This document shows positions 36,549 through 45,489 of a stretch of 64,000 nt of DNA, in pieces. Position numbers and translations under genes: made by a program. How positions within the stretch are numbered: position 1 is the first letter of the stretch; every line of letters starts with the position of its first letter. Below the pieces are notes generated by a model that saw nothing but the letters and a program-made list of their open reading frames with translations, was not told the origin of the DNA and ran no database searches. The stretch is from Saprospiraceae bacterium. GTDB lineage: Bacteria; Bacteroidota; Bacteroidia; Chitinophagales; Saprospiraceae. The stretch lies in NCBI GenBank assembly GCA_016713025.1, contig JADJPZ010000002.1, positions 496,001-560,000 on the forward strand, read 5' to 3'.

Positions 36549-39267
36549 CGAAAGCTGTTTTTAAGAGTTCTTCCTGCTGCTGATCATGTACTTTTTTAAA
36601 TCCTGTTGCCGGAGATGCCGTTTCATTTCTGGCAATTACTTCTATAGGATCTTTTCTGAAATGTTTCATCAGGTAACTCCATGCACCCATATTAGCAGAT
36701 TCTTCTTGTACCCAAAATACTTCTGCTTTCCCATACTGCTTGATGATGGATCTGATCTCAGCCTCAGGAAGAGGGTATAACTGTTCGATCCTGACTATGG
36801 CTACATCACTGATATTGTTGTTTCTTCTGTATTCGTCAAGTTCGTAATAGACCTTACCACTGCAGAAGAGCAATCTCTTCGCTTTTTTTACCTTATTATC
36901 AGGGATCACTTCCATAAATGAAGTTTTACCCGTACACTCTTCTATGGTACTCACGCATTCGGGATGCCTTAACATGGATTTAGGAGACATGTGGATCAGC
37001 GGTTTTCTGTATGGCAATGCCAGCTGTCTTCTGATCATGTGAAATAAATTGGCAGGCGTAGTCACCTGACATACCAGCATATTGAAGTTAGCACAGTTCT
37101 GAAGGAATCTTTCCATCCGTGCACTCGAGTGCTCCGGACCCTGACCTTCCATACCATGTGGCAATAACATGATTAATCCGCTCATCCGCTGCCATTTGCT
37201 TTCTCCGGCACTTATAAATTGATCAACTATCGTCTGAGCCCCATTATAAAAGTCTCCAAATTGTGCCTCCCAGATCGCAAGATGATCCGGAGATGCCTGC
37301 GAATATCCGTACTCAAATCCCAATACCGCAAATTCTGACAGCAATGAATTGTAAATCAGGTATTTGCCTTTTGCACCATCCATGGTATTGAGCCTGTTGT
37401 ATCCTTTATTGGTTTTTTCATCAAAAAAGACAGCGTGTCTGTGAGAAAATGTCCCTCTTTTGACATCCTGTCCGCTCATTCGAACATTTTTGCCTTCCAG
37501 CATGATAGAGCCATAAGCCATCAACTCGCCGAATGACCAGTCAATCAAACCTTTGTCCAAAAGCTCCTGTTTCGATTTTTGGAGTCTTTTGATTTTGGAA
37601 TTGGGGTTGAAGTCTTTTGGCAGGTTCATCAGGTGGGACAGGATTTTATCAGCACCTTTTTTGCTTACACCTGTGACAGGATTGACCATATCAGCGGTAT
37701 CGATGGTTTTTTTGAGCTGTCTCCAGTGTTGTTCGGGCTCCTGATACTTGTAAGGAAGTACTTTTTGTTTGACCATATCCAACCTGTCCTGAAGTTCGGA
37801 CCAGAAAGATTTTTCCAGTTCTTCGCCAACTTTGGCATCAACATCTCCTCTCTCAATCAATTTTGCAAGGTAGATTTCCCGAGGGTTTTTATGAGCGTCG
37901 ATAAGTTCATACATGGTAGGTTGGGTGAATTTAGGATCGTCCCCTTCATTGTGACCATGCCGACGATAACACACCATGTCTATAAATACATCGTTGTTGA
38001 ATTTTTGTCTGTATTCAATAGCCAATTCTGCTGCAAATACCACTGCTTCAGGATCATCACCATTGACATGAAATACAGGTGCCTGCACAATACTCGCTGC
38101 AGCTGTACAATATGTGGATGAACGTGCGTCGTCAAAATCGGTGGTAAAACCTATCTGATTGTTGATGACAAAATGTATGGTTCCTCCTGTATAGTAACCG
38201 TCCAACTGACTCATTTGAGTTGTCTCATACACAACTCCCTGACCTGCTACCGCACTGTCACCGTGTATCAAAATGGGTAAGACCTTGTCATAATCTCCCC
38301 CGTAAAGTACATCCGCCTTGGCTCTTACAAATCCCTCCATGACCGGATTGACCGCTTCGAGGTGTGAAGGGTTAGGAGCTAGTTTGAGATTGACGACTTT
38401 ACCTGATGGCATGGTGATTTGTGATGAAAAGCCCAGATGGTATTTGACATCTCCGTCTCCAAAACTCTGATCCAGGATGGCCGTACCTTCAAACTCATTG
38501 AAGATCTGATCGTATGTCTTGCCCAAAGTATTGGCCAGGACGTTGAGCCTTCCGCGATGCGCCATAGCCATGACTATCTCTTCCACTTTGTCTTCGGTAG
38601 CTTTTGAAATGATGGCATCCAGTGCAGCAATTGTGGTTTCACCACCTTCCAGAGAAAATCTCTTCTGACCTACGTATTTGGTATGAAGGAACTTTTCAAA
38701 AATGACCGCCCCATTGAGTTTTTTGAGGATTTGTTTTTTCTTATCCAAAGACAATCCATAACTGCCGTCAAACACTCTGCTTTCGATTTTATCCCTCATC
38801 CAGAGACGTTTTTCTCTGTTTTCAATATGGCCATACTCTACTCCGAGATTGCCACAATAGATCAGACGCAATCTGTCCAATATTTCTGCCAGTGTAGCAT
38901 TTTTTAACCCCATTTCATTTCCTGCCATGAAAACCTTATTGAGGTCTTCATCAGACAGGTGGTGGTCACTCAGATCGAGATGGGGTTTTCTGTCCTTACG
39001 TGGTTTCAGCGGATTGGTGGTAGAAAGAAGGTGTCCCCTGCTCCTGAAGCCATAAATGATGGACATCACACCAAATTCTTTCTCTGAGAGATTGGAAGAT
39101 ATTTGTGGTTTAGCATCTGTATCACTATGCCTATTACCACTGAATTCAAAGCCATCAAAAAACAAGCGCCAGCCATCATCCACAGAAGACGAGTCCTGCT
39201 GATAGCTTTTGTACATGGATTCTATAAAACTCGGGTGTGCATTAAATACGTAAGAATAATCTTTCAT
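36538..39267 (-). CDS. sucA: 2-oxoglutarate dehydrogenase E1 component
   Basis: The protein has 909 residues. It is the thiamine-diphosphate-dependent decarboxylase of the TCA-cycle 2-oxoglutarate dehydrogenase complex. The N-terminal helical tip (FNAHPSFIESMYKSYQQD) binds the E2 component in this family. The core has AMAHRGRLNVLANT, LIHGDSAVAGQGVVYE, FVINNQIGFTTD, HVNGDDPEAVV and RRHGHNEGDDPKFTQP. The C-terminal region has QFGDFYNGAQTIVDQFI, MLLPHGMEGQGPEHSSARMERFL and VQEESANMGAWSY. No E2 (sucB) is adjacent in the window. Confidence 0.96.
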   Translation of the reverse strand: MKDYSYVFNAHPSFIESMYKSYQQDSSSVDDGWRLFFDGFEFSGNRHSDTDAKPQISSNLSEKEFGVMSIIYGFRSRGHLLSTTNPLKPRKDRKPHLDLSDHHLSDEDLNKVFMAGNEMGLKNATLAEILDRLRLIYCGNLGVEYGHIENREKRLWMRDKIESRVFDGSYGLSLDKKKQILKKLNGAVIFEKFLHTKYVGQKRFSLEGGETTIAALDAIISKATEDKVEEIVMAMAHRGRLNVLANTLGKTYDQIFNEFEGTAILDQSFGDGDVKYHLGFSSQITMPSGKVVNLKLAPNPSHLEAVNPVMEGFVRAKADVLYGGDYDKVLPILIHGDSAVAGQGVVYETTQMSQLDGYYTGGTIHFVINNQIGFTTDFDDARSSTYCTAAASIVQAPVFHVNGDDPEAVVFAAELAIEYRQKFNNDVFIDMVCYRRHGHNEGDDPKFTQPTMYELIDAHKNPREIYLAKLIERGDVDAKVGEELEKSFWSELQDRLDMVKQKVLPYKYQEPEQHWRQLKKTIDTADMVNPVTGVSKKGADKILSHLMNLPKDFNPNSKIKRLQKSKQELLDKGLIDWSFGELMAYGSIMLEGKNVRMSGQDVKRGTFSHRHAVFFDEKTNKGYNRLNTMDGAKGKYLIYNSLLSEFAVLGFEYGYSQASPDHLAIWEAQFGDFYNGAQTIVDQFISAGESKWQRMSGLIMLLPHGMEGQGPEHSSARMERFLQNCANFNMLVCQVTTPANLFHMIRRQLALPYRKPLIHMSPKSMLRHPECVSTIEECTGKTSFMEVIPDNKVKKAKRLLFCSGKVYYELDEYRRNNNISDVAIVRIEQLYPLPEAEIRSIIKQYGKAEVFWVQEESANMGAWSYLMKHFRKDPIEVIARNETASPATGFKKVHDQQQEELLKTAFGVK

Positions 39268-39567
39268 TTGTCTATTAAAATATGATATGTCCGGGTGATT
39301 AACTAATTAAAGAATTAAAGGTCAAAAGTATAAAAATTAAATATTTCTATGAACTGTTTTGACTTGCTTTTACAACTTCATGACAAAAACGGTGCAAAAT
39401 GGTTTGAAATAGAGATATTTATATTTTTTTGGAAAGAATATTATTTACTTCAGATGAAAAAAATATACTTTCGTACAGCCTTAGTAAAATGAAGTAAGTA
39501 TCCAAATATTAAAAAAACTCTTTAGTGCGAAAGGGGTTATGCTTCTCTAGTTTCAAATTAATTCAAT
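39268..39567. other. Divergent intergenic region between sucA and outer-membrane protein gene
   Basis: AT-rich. The minus strand has TACTTTTG at 39323-39330, a possible sucA -7 element without a clear -33 TTG. No gene seen. Confidence 0.35.
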
Positions 39568-40668
39568 ATGAGATTTTATTTATTATATATACTATTGATA
39601 TCCTTCTTGCCAAATGAAGGAGCGTGTAGTCAGTTTAATATATCCTCAGATAGTGACACTACCAAAATCAAAAATCAAATTTTAGCCTACCCGGTCGTTT
39701 TTTATTTGCCTGAGACTAGATGGGGTTTTGGTGCAGCCGGTTTGTATAATTTTAGATTTGGAGATGAGCCGTCAGAGTCAAATCCTTCTCAGATTCAGCT
39801 TATTGCGTCTTACACACAAAATAAACAACTTATTTTTGTGATGCCATATGAGCTTTACAGAAAAAATAATACCTGGAAAATAAAAGGCGAGTTGACTTAT
39901 TTCAGATATCAGTTCAATGCTTACGGTGTAGGTTTTGATACCAAGGCTGAAAATAGAGAAATATACAAAGCAAATGCCCCCAGAGTGCGCATTGATGTAT
40001 TGAAAAGATATAAAAAAACATTTTTGGGAATGCGATTTGCTTTTGATAGATTTTCAATGGATGAAATCAAACCAAATGGTATCCTGGAACAACAATCGCC
40101 CGTAGGATTGAATGGAGGAATAAATGCCGGTATAGGGATGTTAGCTCATAATGATGAAAGAAATTTTATTTTTAATCCCACAAAAGGACATTATGTAGAA
40201 TTGGAGAGTTTTTTATCAAATAAAGTCACAGGGAGCGATTTTAACTTTTTTAGATTATTTGTCAATGCGTCTAAGTATATCAAACTTGGGGAAAATCATA
40301 CCATAGCTGGTAATATTAATTCAGTATTTATCCAGGGCAGTCCGCCTTTTTTTGATATGCCTTTTTTTGGTACTCCACGTATCATGAGAGGATATCAGGA
40401 TAGAAGATTTATGGACAAAAACATGCTTGTATTACAATCAGAATATAGATTTCCATTATATAAACGTCTGCAAGGCGTGGGTTTTATATCCACAGGAACA
40501 GTAGGGAAAACTTATGCTTCATTATTCTCATATCATTATCAATTGGCTTATGGAGCAGGTCTAAGATTTATTATCAATAAAAAAGACCGTGTACGAATAA
40601 GGCTGGATTATGGCCTTACACCTTCTGAAGGTGGTGCATTTTACCTTACCATCAACGATGCTTTTTAA
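39568..40668 (+). CDS. BamA/TamA-family outer-membrane beta-barrel protein
   Basis: The protein has 366 residues. The signal peptide ends near GACSQ. The rest consists of alternating aromatic strands typical of the Omp85 surface-antigen barrel (PF01103-like): VVFYLPETRWGFGAAGLYNF, NFIFNPTKGHYVELESFL, the lid-like PRIMRGYQDRRFMDKN loop, and the last strand VRIRLDYGLTPSEGGAFYLT, ending in F. It has no POTRA domain, so it is not BamA itself. It is expected in the outer membrane. It is a monocistronic gene, convergent with the DUF1801 gene, and its role is unknown. Confidence 0.75.
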   Translation: MRFYLLYILLISFLPNEGACSQFNISSDSDTTKIKNQILAYPVVFYLPETRWGFGAAGLYNFRFGDEPSESNPSQIQLIASYTQNKQLIFVMPYELYRKNNTWKIKGELTYFRYQFNAYGVGFDTKAENREIYKANAPRVRIDVLKRYKKTFLGMRFAFDRFSMDEIKPNGILEQQSPVGLNGGINAGIGMLAHNDERNFIFNPTKGHYVELESFLSNKVTGSDFNFFRLFVNASKYIKLGENHTIAGNINSVFIQGSPPFFDMPFFGTPRIMRGYQDRRFMDKNMLVLQSEYRFPLYKRLQGVGFISTGTVGKTYASLFSYHYQLAYGAGLRFIINKKDRVRIRLDYGLTPSEGGAFYLTINDAF

Positions 40669-40682
40669 CAATCCTTAATTCA

Positions 40683-41120
40683 TTATCTCTTGATTTTTGA
40701 AATGGTTTTACCTATGGATTTTGTGGGTTTGTCCATATCTTTGGTGGCAAAGTCAATGGCTTCTTTTATCAATGCTTCGACTCCTGGGTTTCTGTAATCT
40801 TCTATTTTTTTGATATCGATGTGTCTGATCAAATTTCCTGTGCCAGTAAGGAGTTTATGTGGATCTTTTAAAAGCCTTCCTTTATTAAATCCCAGATTCA
40901 TGTGGTTGGTGTAAATAGGTAGCATACAAAATGCATCTGAGAGTCTTTCCGAAATAGAAAAAACTGCTGTCAAGGCATGAGTATGATACAACAGTTCGTT
41001 GCAGTCAGGGTACATTTCCAAAATGTAAAGCCGCAAGTCGCAAAACAAATCTATAACTTCTTGCCCTTTTAAATCCAGAATGAACCGGAAATCCGTATGA
41101 ATCGGTCTTATAGTATTCAT
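40683..41120 (-). CDS. DUF1801-family protein
   Basis: The protein has 145 residues of the DUF1801/YdhG-like fold. Segments VIDLFCDLRLYILEMYPDC, ALTAVFSISERLSDAFCMLPIYTNHMNLGF and HIDIKKIEDYRNPGVEALI follow the family pattern, with Lys residues near the C-terminus. These proteins are small, cytoplasmic and of unknown function. It overlaps the VOC gene by 4 bases (ATGA), so the two are translated as a unit. Confidence 0.75.
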   Translation of the reverse strand: MNTIRPIHTDFRFILDLKGQEVIDLFCDLRLYILEMYPDCNELLYHTHALTAVFSISERLSDAFCMLPIYTNHMNLGFNKGRLLKDPHKLLTGTGNLIRHIDIKKIEDYRNPGVEALIKEAIDFATKDMDKPTKSIGKTISKIKR

Positions 41121-41500
41121 CTCGCTGAATGATCATATTGCATACCACAAATCAAATTACCTTCAGTGTTCAAAAACTTTGCAATGTAACCTATACATGG
41201 AATAGCTGTCTTTAACATTAAGATCTGTCCTCCCTTGTTTTTTACTTTTTCTATAGTATCATCAATGTTTTCGACACAAATTGTACATTCTAATCCAATT
41301 ATTTTTTCGGGAACAGGCGAATACTTTCTGGATTGAAGTGCCCCTATCAATTCTCCAATTTTGGACTTGTCGGATTTTATTTGTAGAAAGTCATCAGGTC
41401 CATAGCTGGTGAAACCCCATTTAAAAACCCCTTCATAGAATTTTTTTGCGCGTGCCATATCGTCAATGTGGATTGCAAAATGAGTCAATTTGTTGTTCAT
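41117..41500 (-). CDS. VOC-superfamily (glyoxalase/bleomycin-resistance-like) protein
   Basis: The protein has 127 residues and two beta-alpha-beta-beta-beta repeats: THFAIHIDDMARAKKFYEGVFKW, then LECTICVENIDDTIEKVKNKGG and YIAKFLNTEGNLICGMQ. The first repeat carries the metal-type His (HFAIH). A second His/Glu set is not obvious, so catalytic activity is uncertain. It is first in a two-gene unit with the DUF1801 gene. VOC proteins act as lyases, dioxygenases or binding proteins; the substrate is not evident. Confidence 0.78.
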   Translation of the reverse strand: MNNKLTHFAIHIDDMARAKKFYEGVFKWGFTSYGPDDFLQIKSDKSKIGELIGALQSRKYSPVPEKIIGLECTICVENIDDTIEKVKNKGGQILMLKTAIPCIGYIAKFLNTEGNLICGMQYDHSAR

Positions 41501-41632
41501 TTCCCCCTTATTTTAGTTGTGACAGTGTCTTTTTTAAGCTGCTTGTTTAAAGGCAGGCTGTATAAATTCACCAATTTTCCCACCAAAAGTAGCCCAAAAT
41601 GACTGATAAAGAAATGTTTTTAACTATTTTTA

Positions 41633-41905
41633 TTACCAAACCTTTATCTTCTGCTTACCACTTCTACCAATCTCGAATGGCCCCGGCGAAGGATTTGCTG
41701 TGTACCTTTTCTTACCAAAATAATCAACATCCATCTTAAGTGGAGTTCCATCGGCATTCTCGAAAGGCAGATTCGGGATGATGGCCTTTCCTAAAATGCC
41801 GGTGGTAATTATCATTCGTTTTTGCTTTGTAACCCATTTTTTATCCAGATTTAGTTCCAGATAGCAAGCTGCATTTTCTTTTATCAGTTTGATATCGGTA
41901 TCAAA
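41633..41905 (-). pseudogene. C-terminal remnant of a large secreted protein
   Basis: About 85 codons stay open on the minus strand, from LIKENAACYLELNLDKKW to SGKQKIKVW, with internal GILGKAIIPNLPFENADGTPL and a DVDYFGKKRYTANPSPGPFE loop. This looks like the C-terminal end of a longer beta-rich extracellular protein, possibly a parallel beta-helix or glycoside-hydrolase-type enzyme. I cannot name the family. A stop codon lies just upstream in frame, and no start is present. It is a leftover of a lost gene. Confidence 0.5.
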
Positions 41906-42096
41906 GTATTAAAAATTGCTTTTTCATAGCAAAAGTATTTATTCTAAAAAACCAAATATTTTGAAATTGTGCATGTTTCAACTCTTACACTCTTTCTGTC
42001 TTAATATTCTCCATTTTTACCTTCAAAATTACTAAAATACGATTGATTTTTAGCTGTTTAATAATGTTTTTATCTACCGGTTTTTAAAAATTAATG

Positions 42097-42104
42097 TACT
42101 TTTG
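42097..42104 (+). promoter_or_regulatory. TAnnTTTG-like element just before ATG
   Basis: TACTTTTG ends 4 bases before ATG 42109. If used as a -7 box the transcript would be leaderless. It may be coincidence. Confidence 0.25.
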
Positions 42105-42108
42105 ATGG

Positions 42109-43830
42109 ATGATTAGATTTTCTGCATTTTTTATATTCTTATTCTTTACTTTTTCTGTCCATCCTTTTGTCGATGCACAACAGATCATATTGGATGACTC
42201 CTTTACAGACTGGCAAGGTAACAATATTGCTTCCTTTAAAGACAAAAGTGGAGATGGAAATACCAGTGGCATTGACTTCACAGATGTGAAAATAAGCAAT
42301 GATGATGCCTTCCTGTATGTCTACTTTGACTTGAAAAAAGAAATCAACCTTCAACAAAATAATTTTTTGGCGCTGTATGTCGACATCGATAATCAAGTGT
42401 CTACAGGATTGAACATTTCTGGTATTGGAGCAGATTTGGTATACTTTTTTGGTCCGAGAAATGGTAAATATTATTCCGCCAATCAATCCATTTCTGTATT
42501 TCATAATGATATCGGTCTGATTTCGTCACCTACTGTTACGAGCCATCAGTTTGAAGTGGGTATAAAACGCAGTTTTTCTACCGGTTTGGGTACAGGAAAG
42601 ATGGGTGATAAAATCAGAATACTCGTCTCGGATGAAAATGTGGCCGGAGACAAAGCACCGGACATATCCGGAGGCTACACCTATACGATGGACAACAACA
42701 GGAAGTTTACACCTGTTCCATTTAGCATCCAAAAAGAAAAAAAGGAGTATTTGCGGATCCTGTCATACAATGTATTGCGTGATCGTATGTTTTTACCTCA
42801 ATATGCATCGGCCTATGAAAGGGTATTTAAGGCTATCACTCCGGACATCATAGGTTTTTGTGAGATTTATGATAATACATCTGCTCAAACGGCGGCATTT
42901 GTAGAAAACATTCTTCCTTCATCAGGATCACAAAAGTGGCACCATGCCGCTTTAAATCCGGATATCAGGCTTGTAAGCCGGTATCCTATTTTGCAATCAA
43001 GAAGTCTGGATGGAAATGGGGCTTTCCTCCTCGATCTGGGCTACAGCAAGCTGGTGTATATTGTAGCACATTTGCCTTGTTGTGAAAACGACCTTCAGCG
43101 TCAACAGGAAGTGGATAATATTATGTCTTTTGTTAGAGGTATACGTTTTGGTATTTCTTCGTTTCAGGTACCTCAGAATACACCTATCATTATCTCCGGA
43201 GATATGAATTTTGTGGGACAAAGACGTCAGCCACAGACTTTTATGACAGGTGATATTATGGACAATGGGAGATATGGCCCGGATTTTCAACCGGATTGGG
43301 ATGATTCTGATCTGAAGGATGCCACTCCTCTTACCACCAATACTTCATCCGCCTTCACATGGTACAATGGACAGGGGACATTCAGTCCAGGTAGATTGGA
43401 TTATTTTTTTTATACAAATTCTGTTATGGATCTTAAAAACAGTTATTCACTCTGGACTCCTTCTATGACCAATGCCCAGTTGGTAGCATCAGGACTCAGG
43501 AAAGGCGATGTTGAAGATTGTTCTGATCATTTACCAGTAGTGTGTGATTTTTTTATCAAAACCAATGCATCATCTTTGCAAAACACAGAGAGTAATGATG
43601 ATACGTATATCACCTGGGACGGTGTGCATATCATAGCAAGGAGTCAGAAAAGCGGCAGGCTACAATTGTACGATATGTCAGGCAAAATGATTTTTGATAC
43701 AGAGGTTGCAGGCATTCAAATTGAAACAGCTGTTACTTTATCTTCACTTCTTGATTCAGATGGGCTGTACCTTTGTCAGCTGGTAATGCCTGAAAAGTTG
43801 TTGAGAAAGAAGATTGTGTTTTTTAAGTAG
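42109..43830 (+). CDS. Secreted endonuclease/exonuclease/phosphatase-fold protein with T9SS sorting domain
   Basis: The protein has 573 residues. A signal peptide (1-24) ends at VDAQ. Residues about 30-205 are a carbohydrate-module-like beta domain (DDSFTDWQGN, DDAFLYVYFDLKKEINL). The EEP domain covers about 215-485, with LRILSYNVLRDRM, DIIGFCEIYDN (metal Glu), IISGDMNFVG and the catalytic SDHLPVVCDF near the end. A C-terminal type A sorting domain (about 500-573, LQLYDMSGKMIFDTE and YLCQLVMPEKLLRKKIVFFK) suggests type IX export. It probably cleaves nucleic acids or phosphodiesters outside the cell. It is a single gene. Confidence 0.8.
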   Translation: MIRFSAFFIFLFFTFSVHPFVDAQQIILDDSFTDWQGNNIASFKDKSGDGNTSGIDFTDVKISNDDAFLYVYFDLKKEINLQQNNFLALYVDIDNQVSTGLNISGIGADLVYFFGPRNGKYYSANQSISVFHNDIGLISSPTVTSHQFEVGIKRSFSTGLGTGKMGDKIRILVSDENVAGDKAPDISGGYTYTMDNNRKFTPVPFSIQKEKKEYLRILSYNVLRDRMFLPQYASAYERVFKAITPDIIGFCEIYDNTSAQTAAFVENILPSSGSQKWHHAALNPDIRLVSRYPILQSRSLDGNGAFLLDLGYSKLVYIVAHLPCCENDLQRQQEVDNIMSFVRGIRFGISSFQVPQNTPIIISGDMNFVGQRRQPQTFMTGDIMDNGRYGPDFQPDWDDSDLKDATPLTTNTSSAFTWYNGQGTFSPGRLDYFFYTNSVMDLKNSYSLWTPSMTNAQLVASGLRKGDVEDCSDHLPVVCDFFIKTNASSLQNTESNDDTYITWDGVHIIARSQKSGRLQLYDMSGKMIFDTEVAGIQIETAVTLSSLLDSDGLYLCQLVMPEKLLRKKIVFFK

Positions 43831-43920
43831 AGATTTAAAAATAGCATTTTAGAGATCAAAATCATTTTTTGTAATGCAGTGGAAGCAGTTACGCATTCCG
43901 TTGACGTATTACCTTAAAAG

Positions 43921-44085
43921 GGTGTATCCCATTTTTACACTTAATGTGTTTAAACTGCCCACAACCCTCATTCCCTAAAGAGCCTGTCAAGCTACGCTTG
44001 AGACGTCCATCGCTTAAACACCTGATTACCTGGATATTTCACTTAATTAAAAATTTTAATGAAAAATGCAATTTTGGGTTACACC
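43921..44085 (+). repeat. MITE-like repeat family B, copy 2 (165 bp)
   Basis: The left end GGTGTATCCCATTTTTACAC and right end TGCAATTTTGGGTTACACC are imperfect inverted repeats. TTTAAACTGCCC, ACCCTCATTC and GACGTCC are shared with the copy at 27578-27728. It lies between a T9SS-sorted protein and the MerR gene, convergent with both. Confidence 0.7.
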
Positions 44086-44098
44086 TCCTAAAAATAAA

Positions 44099-44992
44099 TT
44101 ACAATTCAGCAATCTTCTTCTGAATAAATGACTTTATCTCAGCAATACTATTGATGATGACGACATTATCAGGTAAGGTCAGGTCCTGACTTACCGTTTG
44201 AAATCCACTGATAATGATTTGCTGTTCAGGGGCGTTTTTGGCAAGTTCATTGATATAAGGCTGTAAAGGTGACTCCGCAAAACTATCATTGAAAACTGTA
44301 AAAATATATGAAGATTTAAAAATGTTTTTACCTTCAAGTACATCTATCAACGGTGTAGATGTTCCCAGGTTGATCACCTTTGCTTTGCTTTTGAGTAGTA
44401 TATATTCCAAAAATAAAAGACTCAATTCATGTGAATCATTTTCAGGTAGATATATAAGACATCTGATGTCTGAAAAGCTTGCATTTTTTGAGAGCTTATC
44501 AATTTGGACAATGGTCTTTTTCCGGATGATGTTGCTTACAAATGTTTCATGTACGCCTTTCACAGACCCCGCAACCCACATCACACTCAGTTTGTCCAAT
44601 AATGGATATACGATATCATTCATAGTTTCTTCAAATCCTTTAGACTGGATCTGATAATCGATGATGATATTGAACTTCACCTCATCCAACTCAAACATAG
44701 AAAACATCAATGCATCTATCTGATCCTCAAATGCGGTATCTACTTCTGTGACCTCCGCAACTTTTTGTTTGATCGAGTCAGAACTCATTCCAGCAATCTT
44801 GGATATTTTTATACCCTTCCTGTTGAGTAAACTGATATTAAGGACATTTTGCAGATCACGGTCATTGTAATACCTGATATTGGTATCTGTACGGCAAGGT
44901 TTGATGATACCATATCGCTTTTCCCAAATTCTCAGAGTATGGGCTTTTACACCAGAGAGATGTTCGAGATCTTTAATAGAATAAGCAACCAT
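44099..44992 (-). CDS. MerR-family regulator with cobalamin-binding-like domain
   Basis: The protein has 297 residues. The MerR helix-turn-helix covers residues 1-75 (YSIKDLEHLSGVKAHTLRIWEKRYGII). A B12-binding-type helical bundle follows, with MWVAGSVKGVHETFVSNIIR; compare W-x9-EH of CarH, here W-x8-HE. The Rossmann-like part has PENDSHELSLLF. The DxH of the cobalamin-ligand motif is kept, but the usual Gly is Ser. It could be a light- or B12-responsive repressor of the CarH/LitR type, or have lost cobalamin. No carotenoid or photolyase gene is adjacent. Confidence 0.82.
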   Translation of the reverse strand: MVAYSIKDLEHLSGVKAHTLRIWEKRYGIIKPCRTDTNIRYYNDRDLQNVLNISLLNRKGIKISKIAGMSSDSIKQKVAEVTEVDTAFEDQIDALMFSMFELDEVKFNIIIDYQIQSKGFEETMNDIVYPLLDKLSVMWVAGSVKGVHETFVSNIIRKKTIVQIDKLSKNASFSDIRCLIYLPENDSHELSLLFLEYILLKSKAKVINLGTSTPLIDVLEGKNIFKSSYIFTVFNDSFAESPLQPYINELAKNAPEQQIIISGFQTVSQDLTLPDNVVIINSIAEIKSFIQKKIAEL

Positions 44993-45114
44993 GGATATTA
45001 TTTAGGCCTGATGTATATGGACTTAAAATCGAGAGTTAACAAATGTTGATATAAAAAGTTTATTGGCTTCATAAGTTTGTTGAAAATTTACAATACTACG
45101 AATCACAATAGCAA

Positions 45115-45396
45115 TCAATGCACAAAAATTTTATTGACTACTACACTATCTTTAGAAAAATCAATATATAATTGTTCTGATGATTCCAAAGGCCCTTCAA
45201 TGACGATTGAAAATAATACTTCATCTGATTTATGCAAATCTGAAACAAAATAGCTAAAATCCTTAACAAATGTTTCAACTTTTGTATAAGGCATACCACT
45301 CAATAATAAACTATCCAAATTTTTGAATTCATTATAAGAGTTGTTACAAGAAAAAAGCAAAAATAGATAGCCTATTAAAAAGATTTTAATTTTCAT
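45115..45396 (-). CDS. Small lipoprotein, possible orphan immunity protein
   Basis: The protein has 93 residues. The lipobox LLFSCNNS gives a lipidated Cys17. The rest is a mixed alpha/beta stretch with KNLDSLLLSGMPYTKVETFV and SIVIEGPLESSEQLYID. I do not recognise the family. It lies on the same strand as the Rhs cassettes, at the end of the island. The second cassette also has a lipoprotein as immunity candidate. A role as orphan immunity is only a guess. Confidence 0.5.
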   Translation of the reverse strand: MKIKIFLIGYLFLLFSCNNSYNEFKNLDSLLLSGMPYTKVETFVKDFSYFVSDLHKSDEVLFSIVIEGPLESSEQLYIDFSKDSVVVNKIFVH

Positions 45397-45447
45397 TTTC
45401 TATTTATTAAAAAATTTCCAACTGAATTTACAAAATTTCCTCCCCTT

Positions 45448-45473
45448 GCTGGCGCAAGTTTGTAACTTGTGCC
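45448..45473 (+). repeat. REP sequence, left flank of RAYT gene
   Basis: GCTGGCGCAAGTTTGTAACT followed by TGTGCC. It is the reverse complement of 46324-46349 except for one base. The two flank the transposase gene in inverted orientation. Confidence 0.75.
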
Positions 45474-45489
45474 CCTTACTCTATTGTTA

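Noticed and set aside
37579..38121. Plus-strand ORF of 180 codons inside sucA
   Set aside because: Antisense shadow of a highly conserved gene.
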